Below are positions 1-8,182 of a stretch of 64,000 bases of DNA, in pieces. Below the pieces are notes generated by a model, which was given only the letters and a program-made list of their open reading frames with translations, ran no database searches and was not told the DNA's origin. The DNA is from Nitratireductor sp. Lineage in GTDB: Bacteria; Pseudomonadota; Alphaproteobacteria; Rhizobiales; Rhizobiaceae. The stretch lies in assembly GCA_020637805.1 (NCBI GenBank), contig JACKJU010000005.1, positions 1 to 64,000 of the forward strand. The letters run 5' to 3'. Position 1 is the stretch's first letter; every line of letters begins with the position of its first letter. A program made the position numbers and the translations under genes.

Positions 1-665
1 GTGGCGTATACGATCCCGATGACAGCACATGTTTCGTGATCGAGGGCGCGCTTCGCGTCGAAATGCTGTTGAAGAACGGCAAGCGTTCGATCCTGTGTTT
101 CGTGTTCCCAGGCGAGATGATCAAGCCGAATCGCGTGTTCAAGATGAGCGAAGTGCGCATCGTCGCTACCGAACCTTCGCTTGTCGTGACGATTGGCGAG
201 GAGGAAATGCGCGATCTGGCGGCACGCTCGCCATCCGTTTTCGCCCGGCGCGACATGCTGATCGACGATTCCACGGAATGCATGCTCATGCACACGATGG
301 AACTGGGCCTTCATGCGGCCGAAGAGCGGGTTGCAAATGCCATCTATCGATTTGCCGTGCGTGGCGGAACGATGCGCAACGGTGTGCTGGAAGTGCCGCT
401 CCCGATTCTCAGATCGGACCTTGCCCATTTTCTGGCGCTCGAAACGGAAACGGTGAGCCGGGTTTTCACCCGCTTGCGCGATGCGGGTGTCATCGACACG
501 CGTGGGCGCAGGTCGCTCGTGGTTCTGGATATGCCCAGACTTCGGGAAATCACGCCGCTCAGCGATTACGTGGACGAAAAGGCGCGGATGCCGCTCACCG
601 CTTCGGGCGCACAAGGTGAACCGTCAGCCCATACAGTCTGCCCCATCCTTGATATTACGGCCTGA
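1..665 (+). CDS. Crp/Fnr family transcriptional regulator (5' end outside window)
   Basis: The reading frame is open from base 3, so the start lies before the window and about 220 C-terminal residues are visible. The first part is the end of a cyclic-nucleotide-type beta-barrel (FVIEGALRVEML, then FPGEMIKPNR). A dimerisation helix follows (about nt 290-340), then a winged helix-turn-helix of Crp type with recognition segment FLALETETVSRVFTRLRDAG at about nt 433-490. The HTH resembles the FixK/FnrN branch. The cysteines that would mark an oxygen-sensing Fnr, if present, would be in the missing N-terminus, so the signal sensed cannot be told. No partner gene is visible; thyA starts 148 bp downstream. 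Confidence 0.85.
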   Translation, partial: GVYDPDDSTCFVIEGALRVEMLLKNGKRSILCFVFPGEMIKPNRVFKMSEVRIVATEPSLVVTIGEEEMRDLAARSPSVFARRDMLIDDSTECMLMHTMELGLHAAEERVANAIYRFAVRGGTMRNGVLEVPLPILRSDLAHFLALETETVSRVFTRLRDAGVIDTRGRRSLVVLDMPRLREITPLSDYVDEKARMPLTASGAQGEPSAHTVCPILDITA

Positions 666-693
666 CCAACCAGATTTTCCTCAGCGCATGCGA

Positions 694-714
694 GCGTCCG
701 GCCTTTGCGGACGC
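694..714. terminator. Hairpin between the Crp/Fnr gene and thyA, weak terminator candidate
   Basis: Perfect 7-bp inverted repeat GCGTCCG/CGGACGC with a 7-nt loop, 29 bp after the regulator stop codon. No T-run follows, so it would be a poor intrinsic terminator; it may simply be a stable hairpin. Confidence 0.35.
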
Positions 715-813
715 CGTGCGCTTCTGTGAACTTCGCCTCCATGCCGTTGGCATGCCGGGGCAGGAGGGGTATGAAGTCCGGGCGACAAGTGCGGCTGAAG
801 GATTCGACTGGCG

Positions 814-1608
814 ATGCGGCAATATCTCGACCTGCTTCAGAAGGTGATGGAAGAGGGAAGTGACCGGGGCGACCGTACCGGCACCGGAACCCGCTCGATT
901 TTTGGCCACCAGATGCGGTTCGACCTGTCGGAAGGATTCCCGGTTCTCACGACCAAGAAACTGCACCTTCGCTCGATCATCATAGAACTCCTGTGGTTCC
1001 TGAGGGGCGAGACGAACGTTGCCTGGCTCAAGGAAAACGGGGTTTCGATCTGGGACGAATGGGCAGACGAGAACGGCGATCTTGGCCCGGTATATGGCTA
1101 CCAGTGGCGAAGCTGGCCCGCGCCTGATGGCCGCCACATCGACCAGATCGCCAACGTCGTCGAGGCTATCCGCAACAATCCCAATTCGCGGCGCCACATC
1201 GTCTCGGCGTGGAACCCTGCTCTGGTGGACGACATGGCTCTGCCGCCATGCCATGCCCTGTTCCAGTTCTATGTGGCGGATGGAAAGCTGTCCTGCCAGC
1301 TGTACCAGCGCTCGGCGGACATTTTCCTTGGCGTGCCGTTCAACATTGCCTCCTATGCACTGCTGACGATGATGGTGGCGCAGGTGACCGGGCTCAAACC
1401 GGGCGATTTCGTGCATACCTTTGGCGATGCGCACATCTATTCCAACCATTTCGAACAGGCTCGCACACAGTTGCAGCGAAAGCCCGGCCCGCTTCCGTTC
1501 ATGAAGATCAATCCTGAGGTCAACGACCTGTTCGCCTTCACCTATGAAGACTTCGAACTGGTGGGCTATGAGGCGCAGGCGCACATCAAGGCACCTGTTG
1601 CCGTCTGA
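814..1608 (+). CDS. thyA: Thymidylate synthase
   Basis: Makes dTMP from dUMP using methylene-tetrahydrofolate as carbon donor and reductant, in the cytosol. The 264 residues match the usual E. coli-type length and start at the canonical MRQYLDLLQ. The N-terminal folate/phosphate loop contains DRTGTGTRSIFGHQMRF. The catalytic cysteine is C146 in ALPPCHALFQFYV, followed by the dUMP-binding arginine/aspartate region QRSADIFLGVPFNIASYALL. A GAAGGA ribosome site lies about 9 nt before the ATG. The dihydrofolate reductase that regenerates its folate cofactor (folA) is 1.8 kb downstream on the same strand; the usual thyA-folA pairing is interrupted here by an ExoD gene and a reverse-strand lipoprotein gene. 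Confidence 0.97.
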   Translation: MRQYLDLLQKVMEEGSDRGDRTGTGTRSIFGHQMRFDLSEGFPVLTTKKLHLRSIIIELLWFLRGETNVAWLKENGVSIWDEWADENGDLGPVYGYQWRSWPAPDGRHIDQIANVVEAIRNNPNSRRHIVSAWNPALVDDMALPPCHALFQFYVADGKLSCQLYQRSADIFLGVPFNIASYALLTMMVAQVTGLKPGDFVHTFGDAHIYSNHFEQARTQLQRKPGPLPFMKINPEVNDLFAFTYEDFELVGYEAQAHIKAPVAV

Positions 1609-1682
1609 CGCCTTGAACCTCCATCCGGAACGGTATCGCCTTTCAAAGCGTTCTTTCTCCGTACCAACGGTCCGGAGAACAG

Positions 1683-2285
1683 ATGGCATCGAACCTCACA
1701 AACATTCTCGACGAACTTGAAAACGTAAGCGACGGCAACAAGCTCACCCTGGGCGAAGCGCTAAGGCATTTCGAGGGGCGGTCGCTTGGCGTACTGCTCG
1801 TCATCGTTGCCGCGCTGACCATAATTCCGGTGATCGGCGCGCTTCCGGGACTGCCAGCAATTGCCGCCATCGTGATCATCGCCCTGGCCGGGCAATCCTT
1901 CTTTTCCGGAAAGACCGCCATCTGGCTACCCGACCGTATTGCAAAACTATCGGCGGAAAAGGAGAAGGTGAAATCGGCAGTCGAAAAGGTGAAACCCTGG
2001 GCAAGCCGGATTGACGCCCTGATCAATCCGAGAATGGGTTTCCTGGTCAACCGATATGTCGTCGCGCTGAGCGCGATGGTTCTCGCGCTCATGTTCTTCC
2101 CGCTCGGGTTCATTCCCTGGGCGGTCTCCGTTCCTGCTGCAGCAATCGTTTTCCTCGGCCTGGCCCTGCTGGGCAAGGATGGTGCCGCTGCTGCAATAGG
2201 CTATGTCTTTGCCGTCATCTCTTTGTGGATGTTGTGGGATCTTGCCCCGCGAGCCACCTCGGTGGTCGCGGGGACTCTCAGCTGA
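1683..2285 (+). CDS. ExoD-family exopolysaccharide synthesis-associated membrane protein
   Basis: A 200-residue integral membrane protein of the ExoD family. The N-terminal motif (ILDELENVSDGNKLTLGEAL, then HFEGRSLGVLLVIVAALTII) and the later hydrophobic stretches, with a charged loop around residues 80-100 (KLSAEKEKVKSAVEKVKPW), are typical. In Sinorhizobium, ExoD mutants are altered in exopolysaccharide production and alkaline tolerance, but the biochemical role is unknown. A GGAG ribosome site sits 6 nt before the ATG. The position between thyA and folA is not functionally informative; the gene may be co-transcribed with thyA (75-bp gap). Confidence 0.88.
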   Translation: MASNLTNILDELENVSDGNKLTLGEALRHFEGRSLGVLLVIVAALTIIPVIGALPGLPAIAAIVIIALAGQSFFSGKTAIWLPDRIAKLSAEKEKVKSAVEKVKPWASRIDALINPRMGFLVNRYVVALSAMVLALMFFPLGFIPWAVSVPAAAIVFLGLALLGKDGAAAAIGYVFAVISLWMLWDLAPRATSVVAGTLS

Positions 2286-2343
2286 TCGATCGTGGCCAGC
2301 CGGCGTGTTGATCCAAGACGGCCGCCCGCCTACATGGCCTCAG

Positions 2344-3195
2344 CTATTTCGCGGTTTTCTTGAATGCGCCCAGCTGATTGTAGTTTTGGCCGTCGCGCCA
2401 CATCACAACGGGCGTTCCGTCGGCAAGCGTGCCGGAGAAATAGTGGATTCCGTCCCGGTTCATCGTGGCAAGAACGGTCTTCTTGTCGGCGGCCTTCAGT
2501 TCGAACTTTGCGCCGTATCCCGCGAATGAATAGCCCAGCGCCCAGTTGGCCACCCGGTTCACGAGCGGGTTGGTGCAACCGCGCTTGAGGGACGAACCGG
2601 CATCGTTGCCCTTGCCCTGAAGTTTCCAGGCTGAATCCACTGAAATCTCGCAGGCGCAATTCGGCCGGCCATCCGTGATCTTCCAGATGCCCTTGATGTC
2701 TTCCTCGTTGCGGATGGTCGAACTGGCCACGGCACCACCCACGGCAGCGCCCAGTCCGCCGCCAAACCGGCCCGCGATATTCTGTATGACGCTTCGCTGA
2801 ACCGCCTTGCCGGTATTCTTTGCTACTGCCGAACCGAAATCGGCTCCCTTGGCAGGCTTGGGCGGCGGGCCTCCGGCAAGGGCAATGGAGCAGGCTGCCA
2901 TGGCTGCCGGAGACTGCGCCGGCGTGGAAGCGAGCGCGAGTTCGCTAGAGGATGCGTCCGCCGGAGCCGCGGCCTCTGTGGACACCTGTGCGGTATCGGG
3001 ATCGACCGCCTGCGGAGCAGCCATTGTATCGTCTGCGTTGGCTGCTGCCTGCTGCGGTTGTGCGGCAGAAGAAAGGGTGGCCGAGGACTGGCTGCCGGAC
3101 GAACTCTGGCAGCTTGCGAGCATGAAGGCCGCGAGCGCTGTTGTTCCGGAAATGAGGATGGCACGGGTGTTGGATCGGGCGTGATGCCTGAGCAT
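2344..3195 (-). CDS. AprI/Inh-type protease-inhibitor domain lipoprotein
   Basis: Predicted 283-residue lipoprotein. The signal peptide (RAILISGTTALAAFMLASC) ends in a lipobox LASC, so the protein should be lipid-anchored after Cys processing. It is followed by about 100 Ala/Ser/Gln-rich low-complexity residues, then a glycine-rich segment, then a C-terminal AprI/Inh beta-barrel (about 165-283: GIWKITDGRPNCACEISVDS ... GTPVVMWRDGQNYNQLGAF) with the paired cysteines of that family. Family members bind secreted metalloproteases, but in Rhizobiales most are uncharacterised surface or periplasmic proteins. The start at 3195 is preferred over the upstream in-frame ATG at 3225 because AGGGGG lies 7 nt before it. 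No protease gene is adjacent. Confidence 0.75.
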   Translation of the reverse strand: MLRHHARSNTRAILISGTTALAAFMLASCQSSSGSQSSATLSSAAQPQQAAANADDTMAAPQAVDPDTAQVSTEAAAPADASSSELALASTPAQSPAAMAACSIALAGGPPPKPAKGADFGSAVAKNTGKAVQRSVIQNIAGRFGGGLGAAVGGAVASSTIRNEEDIKGIWKITDGRPNCACEISVDSAWKLQGKGNDAGSSLKRGCTNPLVNRVANWALGYSFAGYGAKFELKAADKKTVLATMNRDGIHYFSGTLADGTPVVMWRDGQNYNQLGAFKKTAK

Positions 3196-3308
3196 GATGG
3201 TTCCCCCTGGGGCATTGTGTTGCACGATACATCACAGCCTCCACACCGCTTGCGGCAGGAAACTGCAAATGTTACGAGCTGGACAACGCCCCTTGCACCA
3301 GCACCTCC

Positions 3309-3339
3309 AAAATAGATTGACGAGCGGTGTCCCGTCAAT
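3309..3339 (-). promoter_or_regulatory. Candidate promoter of the AprI-type lipoprotein gene, inside an inverted repeat
   Basis: Read on the minus strand, TTGACG (3338-3333) is followed after 18 bp by TATTTT (3314-3309). The TTGACG is one arm of a perfect inverted repeat ATTGACG/CGTCAAT (3316-3339, 10-bp spacer), so the plus strand carries a mirror TTGACG at 3317, without a good -10 box. The repeat lies in the 195-bp gap between the lipoprotein gene and folA. Promoter function is inferred from the sequence only. Confidence 0.35.
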
Positions 3340-3390
3340 AACCCGTGCCGGTTCAATCGGTTGCGAAGCGTTCTTTTCCCGGAGATTCCG

Positions 3391-3909
3391 ATGCACGTTT
3401 CCATCATCGTGGCCATTGCCGAGAATGGCGTGATCGGAGCAAAAGGCGGAATGCCCTGGCGGCTTTCCACGGACCTGAAGCGATTCAAGCGGGATACGAT
3501 GGGCAAACCGGTCATCATGGGCCGCAAGACGTTCGAATCCATTGGCAAGCCCTTGCCCGGACGACACAACATCGTGGTTACGAGGGATGCCAACTGGAAT
3601 GCCGAGGGCGTTTCAGTTGCCCACTCTCTGGAGGAGGCGCTGAAGGTAGCCGAAAGCAATGCCGGCGATCCGGATACGGAAATCTGCATCATCGGGGGAG
3701 GGCAGCTTTACCGCGAGGCGATCGGGCGCGCGGACAGGCTCTACGTGACCCACGTGATGACCGAGCCGGAAGGCGATACCTACTTTCCCGAAATCGACCA
3801 GTCCGAGTGGAAGCCGGTTTCGCGCGAGGCTTTCCCGGCAGGGGAGAAGGACAGCGCCAATACACTGTATGTCGTCTATGAGCGCAACGAAGACCGGGAA
3901 TTGGGGTGA
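3391..3909 (+). CDS. folA: Dihydrofolate reductase
   Basis: Reduces dihydrofolate to tetrahydrofolate with NADPH, completing the thymidylate cycle with thyA upstream. The 172 residues are a full chromosomal-type DHFR: MHVSIIVAIAENGVIGAKGGMPW (nucleotide/folate pocket and the MPW motif), acidic/substrate region STDLKRFKRDTMG, the NADPH motif GRKTFESIGKPLPGR, and IIGGGQLYREAI near the C-terminus. The start at 3391 is chosen because GGAG lies 6 nt upstream and the family begins here; an in-frame ATG at 3361 would add ten non-family residues. The gene is divergent from the AprI-type lipoprotein gene and 158 bp ahead of hflK. Confidence 0.95.
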   Translation: MHVSIIVAIAENGVIGAKGGMPWRLSTDLKRFKRDTMGKPVIMGRKTFESIGKPLPGRHNIVVTRDANWNAEGVSVAHSLEEALKVAESNAGDPDTEICIIGGGQLYREAIGRADRLYVTHVMTEPEGDTYFPEIDQSEWKPVSREAFPAGEKDSANTLYVVYERNEDRELG

Positions 3910-3979
3910 TTCGGAACAAATGAATCGCCAATGCGATGCTTCGCCGCTTTCAAATTGCCGTTAAACGCGGCGGGAGCCG

Positions 3980-4008
3980 TTGAAAGCGGTGTTGCGGCTT
4001 CCTATAAA
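3980..4008 (+). promoter_or_regulatory. Sigma-70-type promoter of hflKC
   Basis: TTGAAA (3980-3985), a 17-bp spacer, then TATAAA (4003-4008), which is close to consensus and 60 bp ahead of the hflK start. This is the best-matching promoter seen in the window. Confidence 0.6.
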
Positions 4009-4067
4009 CAGTGAACTTCAAATGAACCACGCTGGCAAAGGCCGGCAGGCAGCAAAAAGGACATTGA

Positions 4068-5177
4068 ATGCCCTGGAGCAATCAAAGCGGAGGCGGCGGC
4101 CCTTGGGGCGGCGGTGACAACAATGGTGGAGGCGGTGGTCCCTGGGGCCAGGGGCCGAACCGTCTCGGAGGCGGCAATCGTCCACCGGATCTGGAAGACA
4201 TCATCCGCAAGGGGCAGGACAGGCTGAAGAGCGCGCTTCCAGGCGGCGGCGGGTTCTCTCCGCTGATCGTGGGCCTGGTCGTGATCGGCCTGATCGTGCT
4301 CTACCTGTTCAAGGCAGTCTACACCATCGAACCGGACCAGCTTGGCGTCGAGCTTCGCTTCGGCAAGCCGAAAAACGAGATTTCCGAGCCGGGCCTGCAT
4401 TTCCATTGGTGGCCGATCGAGACCTATGAAGTTGCCAATATCCGCCAGAACCAGATCAACATCGGTACGACGGGACGCAACGGGCCTTCGACCGGCCTGA
4501 TGCTTTCTGGTGACCAGAATATCGTCGATCTGTCGTTTTCGGTTCTCTACCAGGTGACGGAGCCGAAGGCGTATCTCTTCAACGTTGCCGATCCGGAATC
4601 GATGGTTCGCCAGGTTGCCGAGAGTGCGATGCGTGAAGTCGTCGGCAGCAGGCCGGCACAGGATGTCTTCCGTGATGACCGTGCAGGTGTTGCGGAATCG
4701 GTTCGCCAGATCACCCAGTCGACGCTCGATGAATACAAGACCGGCCTTCAGGTCAGTTCCGTGAACATCGAGGACGTTGCGCCTCCGGGACCCGTTGCCG
4801 ACGCATTTGACGAAGTCCAGCGCGCCGAGCAGGACGAGGACAGGTTCGTGGAGGAAGCAAACCGCTACGCCAACAACATTCTTGGTACCGCTCGCGGTGA
4901 GGCTGCGCAGATCCGCGAGGACGCGGCAGCCTACAAGAACCGCGTTGTGGAGGAGGCAAAGGGTGAAGCTGCACGTTTCGTCTCCGTTCTCAACGAATAC
5001 GAGAAGGCGCCCGAGGTGACCCGCAAACGCCTGTTCCTCGAAACCATGGAAAACGTCCTTGGATCTTCGGAGAAGGTCATCATCGAACAGGGCAAGGGTG
5101 GCCAGGGTGTGGTGCCTTACCTGCCTCTGCCTGAGGTCCAGAAACGCGCCAATGCCAGCCAGGGAGAAAGCAAATGA
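4068..5177 (+). CDS. hflK: HflK, FtsH-protease modulator subunit (SPFH/prohibitin family)
   Basis: Forms with HflC a periplasm-facing, membrane-anchored SPFH cage that surrounds and tunes the FtsH protease. The 369 residues show a Gly/Asn-rich cytoplasmic N-terminus (PWSNQSGGGGPWGGG), a single membrane helix at about 66-86 (LIVGLVVIGLIVLYLFKAVY), the SPFH domain (TIEPDQLGVELRFGKPKN... to about 260), a coiled-coil rich in E/A/R, and a C-terminal segment ending in VVPYLPLPEV, a conserved HflK tail. AAAGGA lies 6 nt before the ATG. It overlaps hflC by 4 nt (ATGA), which indicates translational coupling. Downstream DUF2065 and degP complete a membrane protein quality-control cluster common in Proteobacteria. 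Confidence 0.95.
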   Translation: MPWSNQSGGGGPWGGGDNNGGGGGPWGQGPNRLGGGNRPPDLEDIIRKGQDRLKSALPGGGGFSPLIVGLVVIGLIVLYLFKAVYTIEPDQLGVELRFGKPKNEISEPGLHFHWWPIETYEVANIRQNQINIGTTGRNGPSTGLMLSGDQNIVDLSFSVLYQVTEPKAYLFNVADPESMVRQVAESAMREVVGSRPAQDVFRDDRAGVAESVRQITQSTLDEYKTGLQVSSVNIEDVAPPGPVADAFDEVQRAEQDEDRFVEEANRYANNILGTARGEAAQIREDAAAYKNRVVEEAKGEAARFVSVLNEYEKAPEVTRKRLFLETMENVLGSSEKVIIEQGKGGQGVVPYLPLPEVQKRANASQGESK

Positions 5178-6103
5178 GAACGCCAATTGTTCTGATCATC
5201 ATTGCCGTCCTGGCCTTTCTGGGACTGAACTCGTTCTTCGTGGTCAATGAGCGCCAGCAGGCAATCGTGATGCGCTTCGGTGAAATCCAGGACGTCAAGA
5301 CTGAGCCAGGCCTCTACTTCAAGATGCCGCTGACGCCTTTCGGCCTCGATACCGTGCAGATGGTTGAAGACCGGCTGCTGCGCTACGATCTGGACGACAT
5401 CACGGTTCAGGTCTCGGGCGGCAAGTTCTACGAGGTGGACGCATTCCTGACCTACAAGATCTCCGATGCCCGCCGCTTCCGCGAACAGGTCTCGGGGTCT
5501 CTGCAGCTCGCCGAGCAGCGCCTTTCAACGCGCATGAACGCTGCACTTCGCAAGGTGTACGGTCTGCGCGGCTTCGAGGCAGCACTTTCCGAGGAACGTG
5601 CAGCGATGATGCGCGAAGTTCGCGCGGAACTGCGCCCGGCCGCGAACGATCTTGGCATCGACATTGTCGATGTCCGTATCCGCCGCACCGATCTCACGCA
5701 GGAAGTGTCCGAGCAGACCTTCAACCGCATGAGCGCGGAACGTCTGGCCGAGGCAGAGCGGCTGCGTGCCCGGGGTCAGGAAGCAGCACGTGGTATCCGT
5801 GCTCGGGCGGACCGCGAGGTGGTGGAGACCAAGGCTTCCGCACAGCGCGATGGTGAAATCCTTCGCGGTGAGGGCGAGGCCGAGCGGAATGCCATCTTTG
5901 CCGATGCCTTCAAGCGTGACGTGAACTTCTTCGAATTCTATCGTTCGATGATCGCCTACGCCAAGGCACTGGAAAACCAGGGCACGACGATGGTGCTGTC
6001 GCCGGATTCGGAATTCTTCCGTTATTTCCAGGACCCGGACGGCTCTGTACGCGACGGCAAGGGTAGCGATGCAGGAATGCCTGCAACGCGTCCAGCCAAC
6101 TGA
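5174..6103 (+). CDS. hflC: HflC, FtsH-protease modulator subunit
   Basis: Partner of HflK in the HflKC-FtsH complex at the inner membrane. The 309 residues begin with a membrane anchor (IVLIIIAVLAFLGLNSFFVV, about residues 4-23), followed by the SPFH domain (VNERQQAIVMRFGEIQDVKT onward), an alanine/arginine/glutamate-rich helical region (about 180-240) and the conserved FFEFYRSMIAYAKAL and LSPDSEFFRYF motifs near the C-terminus. The start codon overlaps the hflK stop. A strong intrinsic terminator follows 29 bp after the stop, so hflKC forms its own transcription unit. Confidence 0.95.
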   Translation: MRTPIVLIIIAVLAFLGLNSFFVVNERQQAIVMRFGEIQDVKTEPGLYFKMPLTPFGLDTVQMVEDRLLRYDLDDITVQVSGGKFYEVDAFLTYKISDARRFREQVSGSLQLAEQRLSTRMNAALRKVYGLRGFEAALSEERAAMMREVRAELRPAANDLGIDIVDVRIRRTDLTQEVSEQTFNRMSAERLAEAERLRARGQEAARGIRARADREVVETKASAQRDGEILRGEGEAERNAIFADAFKRDVNFFEFYRSMIAYAKALENQGTTMVLSPDSEFFRYFQDPDGSVRDGKGSDAGMPATRPAN

Positions 6104-6132
6104 CGGTCATACCGTCAAGGTGAGGAGACGAT

Positions 6133-6156
6133 AAAAGGCCGGAAATCCGGCCTTTT
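6133..6156 (+). terminator. Rho-independent terminator after hflC
   Basis: Perfect 10-bp stem AAAAGGCCGG/CCGGCCTTTT with an AAAT loop. The T-tract is part of the stem, and the A-tract on the other side would let it act in both directions. Confidence 0.85.
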
Positions 6157-6206
6157 GCCATATTTGAAGCCGGTTCATGGGCAAAATGCCAGGAGAGGGT
6201 TCGCCG

Positions 6207-6398
6207 GTGCATGAATTAATCATAGCCGCAGGTTTGTTTTTCGTTCTCGAAGGTTTGATTTATGCTCTGTTCCCCAACGGGGTAAAACGGTTGGCGGTCG
6301 AACTGCTTTCGATGCAGGAGCAGCACCTGAGAATGGCAGGTGTCGCCGGCATCGCAGCGGGCGTGTTCATCGTCTGGCTCGCAAAACATTTTGGCTGA
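6207..6398 (+). CDS. DUF2065 family small membrane protein
   Basis: A 63-residue two-helix membrane protein of the DUF2065 family, typically found beside hflKC or degP and of unknown function. Visible features are HELIIAAGLFFVLEGLIYAL (helix 1), the short loop FPNGVKRLAVELLSMQEQHLR and helix 2 MAGVAGIAAGVFIVWLA. A GTG start at 6207 is chosen because AGGAGAGGG lies 7-8 nt before it and the family starts at this point; the in-frame ATG at 6177 would add ten residues and lacks a good ribosome site. It is placed between the hflC terminator and degP and probably transcribed with degP (67-bp gap). Confidence 0.8.
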   Translation: MHELIIAAGLFFVLEGLIYALFPNGVKRLAVELLSMQEQHLRMAGVAGIAAGVFIVWLAKHFG

Positions 6399-6465
6399 GG
6401 CGGCAAGGGCAAGGCCCGTTGCAGCTTCGAAGTAAAAACACACGGTCGGCAGGAGAATGACTGAC

Positions 6466-7989
6466 ATGGCAATTGCAAATTCTGGCTCAAGGTATTCCGG
6501 CAGAAGCAGGGTAATCCTGCGCAGTGCAGCCGCGCTGGCGCTTGCCGCTGCCGTGATGCTGCCCGTGGGCATGCCCTGGCAATCCTACCTTGGTGCCGCT
6601 CCGGCCCATGCGCAGGGACCGGCATCGGTGGCCGATCTCGCCGAGGGTCTTCTCAGCGCAGTGGTGAACATCTCCACCTCGCAGAAGGTGAAAGCCCAGC
6701 GGCCGCAGGTTCCAATTCCACAGGTTCCCGAAGGCAGCCCTTTCCAGGATTTCTTCGACGACCTGTTTCCGAAGGGCGACGACCAGCAGCAGGAGCGCAA
6801 TGTGCAGTCGCTCGGTTCGGGTTTCGTCATCAGCGATGACGGCTTGATCGTCACCAACAACCACGTGATTGCCGATGCCGACGAAATCGTCGCCAACTTC
6901 TCGGACGGCAGCAAGCTTGTGGCCGAACTGGTCGGTACCGATCCCAAGACCGATATCGCGGTGCTGCGGGTCAAGTCCGACAAGAAACTGCCCTTCGTGC
7001 CGCTCGGCGACAGCGACAAGGCGCGCATCGGTGATTGGGTGATGGCGATCGGCAACCCGTTCGGCCTAGGCGGAACCGTGACCGTCGGTATTGTCTCGGC
7101 CATCGGCCGTGACATCAATTCGGGCCCCTACGACAACTTCATCCAGACGGATGCCGCGATCAACCGGGGCAACTCGGGTGGACCGCTGTTCAACATGGAT
7201 GGACAGGTGATCGGCATCAACACCGCGATCATTTCACCGACGGGCGGCTCCATCGGCATCGGGTTCTCGGTGCCGTCAGCGCTCGCCAAGCCGGTGATCG
7301 ACCAGCTCGTGAAGTTCGGCGAGACCCGCCGCGGCTGGCTGGGCGTGCAGATCCAGCAGGTTACCGACCAGATCGCGGAAAGCCTTGGCCTCGACAAGGC
7401 GCGCGGTGCGCTGATCGGTGACGTGTTCAAGGGTGGCCCGGCTGAGGCCGCTGGCATCAAGTCGGGCGATATCGTTCTGTCCTTCAACGGAAGGCCCGTT
7501 GACCAGATGCGCGAACTGCCGAAGATCGTTGCCGATACGCCGGTGGGTGAAGACGTTGATGTCGTCATCTTCCGCAAGGGCGAGGAAATGACGCTTTCGG
7601 TCAATGTCGGCCGCCTCGAAGATGGCGAGAAGGCAATGAATGCGGCCAATGACGATGGCAGCAAGGATCAGCAGGATGCGGGTGAATCGAAGCCCGTCCT
7701 TGGTATGGAACTGATGGACCTGAGCGATGACCTGCGCGACAGCGAAGGCATTGGCGAGGATATCAACGGTGTCTACATCGCCAAGGTCGAGGACGGTTCG
7801 AGTGCCGCCGACAAGGGCATCAAGGCCGGTGAGATCATCGTCGATGTGAACCAGGAGTCCATGTCTTCAGTTGCCGACGTGGAGGCCCGTATCGCCGAAC
7901 TGGAAAAGGAAGGCCGCAAGAGCGCATTGCTGATGGTCTCTTCCAAGACCGGCGACATACGCTTCGTGGTCGTTCGTCTTGACGAATAG
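6466..7989 (+). CDS. Do/DegP-like periplasmic serine endoprotease
   Basis: Periplasmic HtrA-family protease/chaperone that degrades misfolded envelope proteins. After an N-terminal signal segment (VILRSAAALALAAAVMLPVG) comes the trypsin-like domain with the full catalytic triad in spacing typical of the family: H133 (TNNHVI), D163 (KTDIAVL) and S237 (GNSGGPLF). Two PDZ domains follow (about 290-385 and 410-500), as in DegP/DegQ/MucD. At 507 residues it has family length. An ATG at 6457 is also in frame, but AGGAG (6451-6455) touches it, while spacing to 6466 is 10 nt, so 6466 is preferred. Neighbours hflKC and DUF2065 fit an envelope quality-control role. Whether it is DegP- or MucD-type cannot be decided from sequence alone. 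Confidence 0.92.
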   Translation: MAIANSGSRYSGRSRVILRSAAALALAAAVMLPVGMPWQSYLGAAPAHAQGPASVADLAEGLLSAVVNISTSQKVKAQRPQVPIPQVPEGSPFQDFFDDLFPKGDDQQQERNVQSLGSGFVISDDGLIVTNNHVIADADEIVANFSDGSKLVAELVGTDPKTDIAVLRVKSDKKLPFVPLGDSDKARIGDWVMAIGNPFGLGGTVTVGIVSAIGRDINSGPYDNFIQTDAAINRGNSGGPLFNMDGQVIGINTAIISPTGGSIGIGFSVPSALAKPVIDQLVKFGETRRGWLGVQIQQVTDQIAESLGLDKARGALIGDVFKGGPAEAAGIKSGDIVLSFNGRPVDQMRELPKIVADTPVGEDVDVVIFRKGEEMTLSVNVGRLEDGEKAMNAANDDGSKDQQDAGESKPVLGMELMDLSDDLRDSEGIGEDINGVYIAKVEDGSSAADKGIKAGEIIVDVNQESMSSVADVEARIAELEKEGRKSALLMVSSKTGDIRFVVVRLDE

Positions 7990-8010
7990 CAGAGGCTGAA
8001 AAAAGCGGGT

Positions 8011-8047
8011 TGCGGAAATTCAGGATTGATCGATCCGGGTTTCCGCA
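8011..8047. repeat. Inverted repeat after the degP-like gene
   Basis: Perfect 8-bp arms TGCGGAAA/TTTCCGCA separated by 21 bp, just before the strong terminator. It may add structure to the mRNA 3' end; no T-run follows. Confidence 0.4.
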
Positions 8048-8068
8048 GGAATCGATGATTTACAAATG

Positions 8069-8105
8069 AAGGTGGCGCGCGATGAACCGGGCGCCGCCTT
8101 TTTTT
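8069..8105 (+). terminator. Rho-independent terminator of the degP-like gene
   Basis: Arms AAGGTGGCGC and GCGCCGCCTT (one G-T wobble) around a 12-nt loop, followed by a run of seven T (8099-8105). It ends the transcript 80 bp after the stop codon. Confidence 0.85.
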
Positions 8106-8182
8106 GGTGTCCAGGTTGCGGTCGAAAACGTCTCAAGGTGATTCCGGAAATCCGTACAGGCGGCGGAAAACACACGCGAAAT

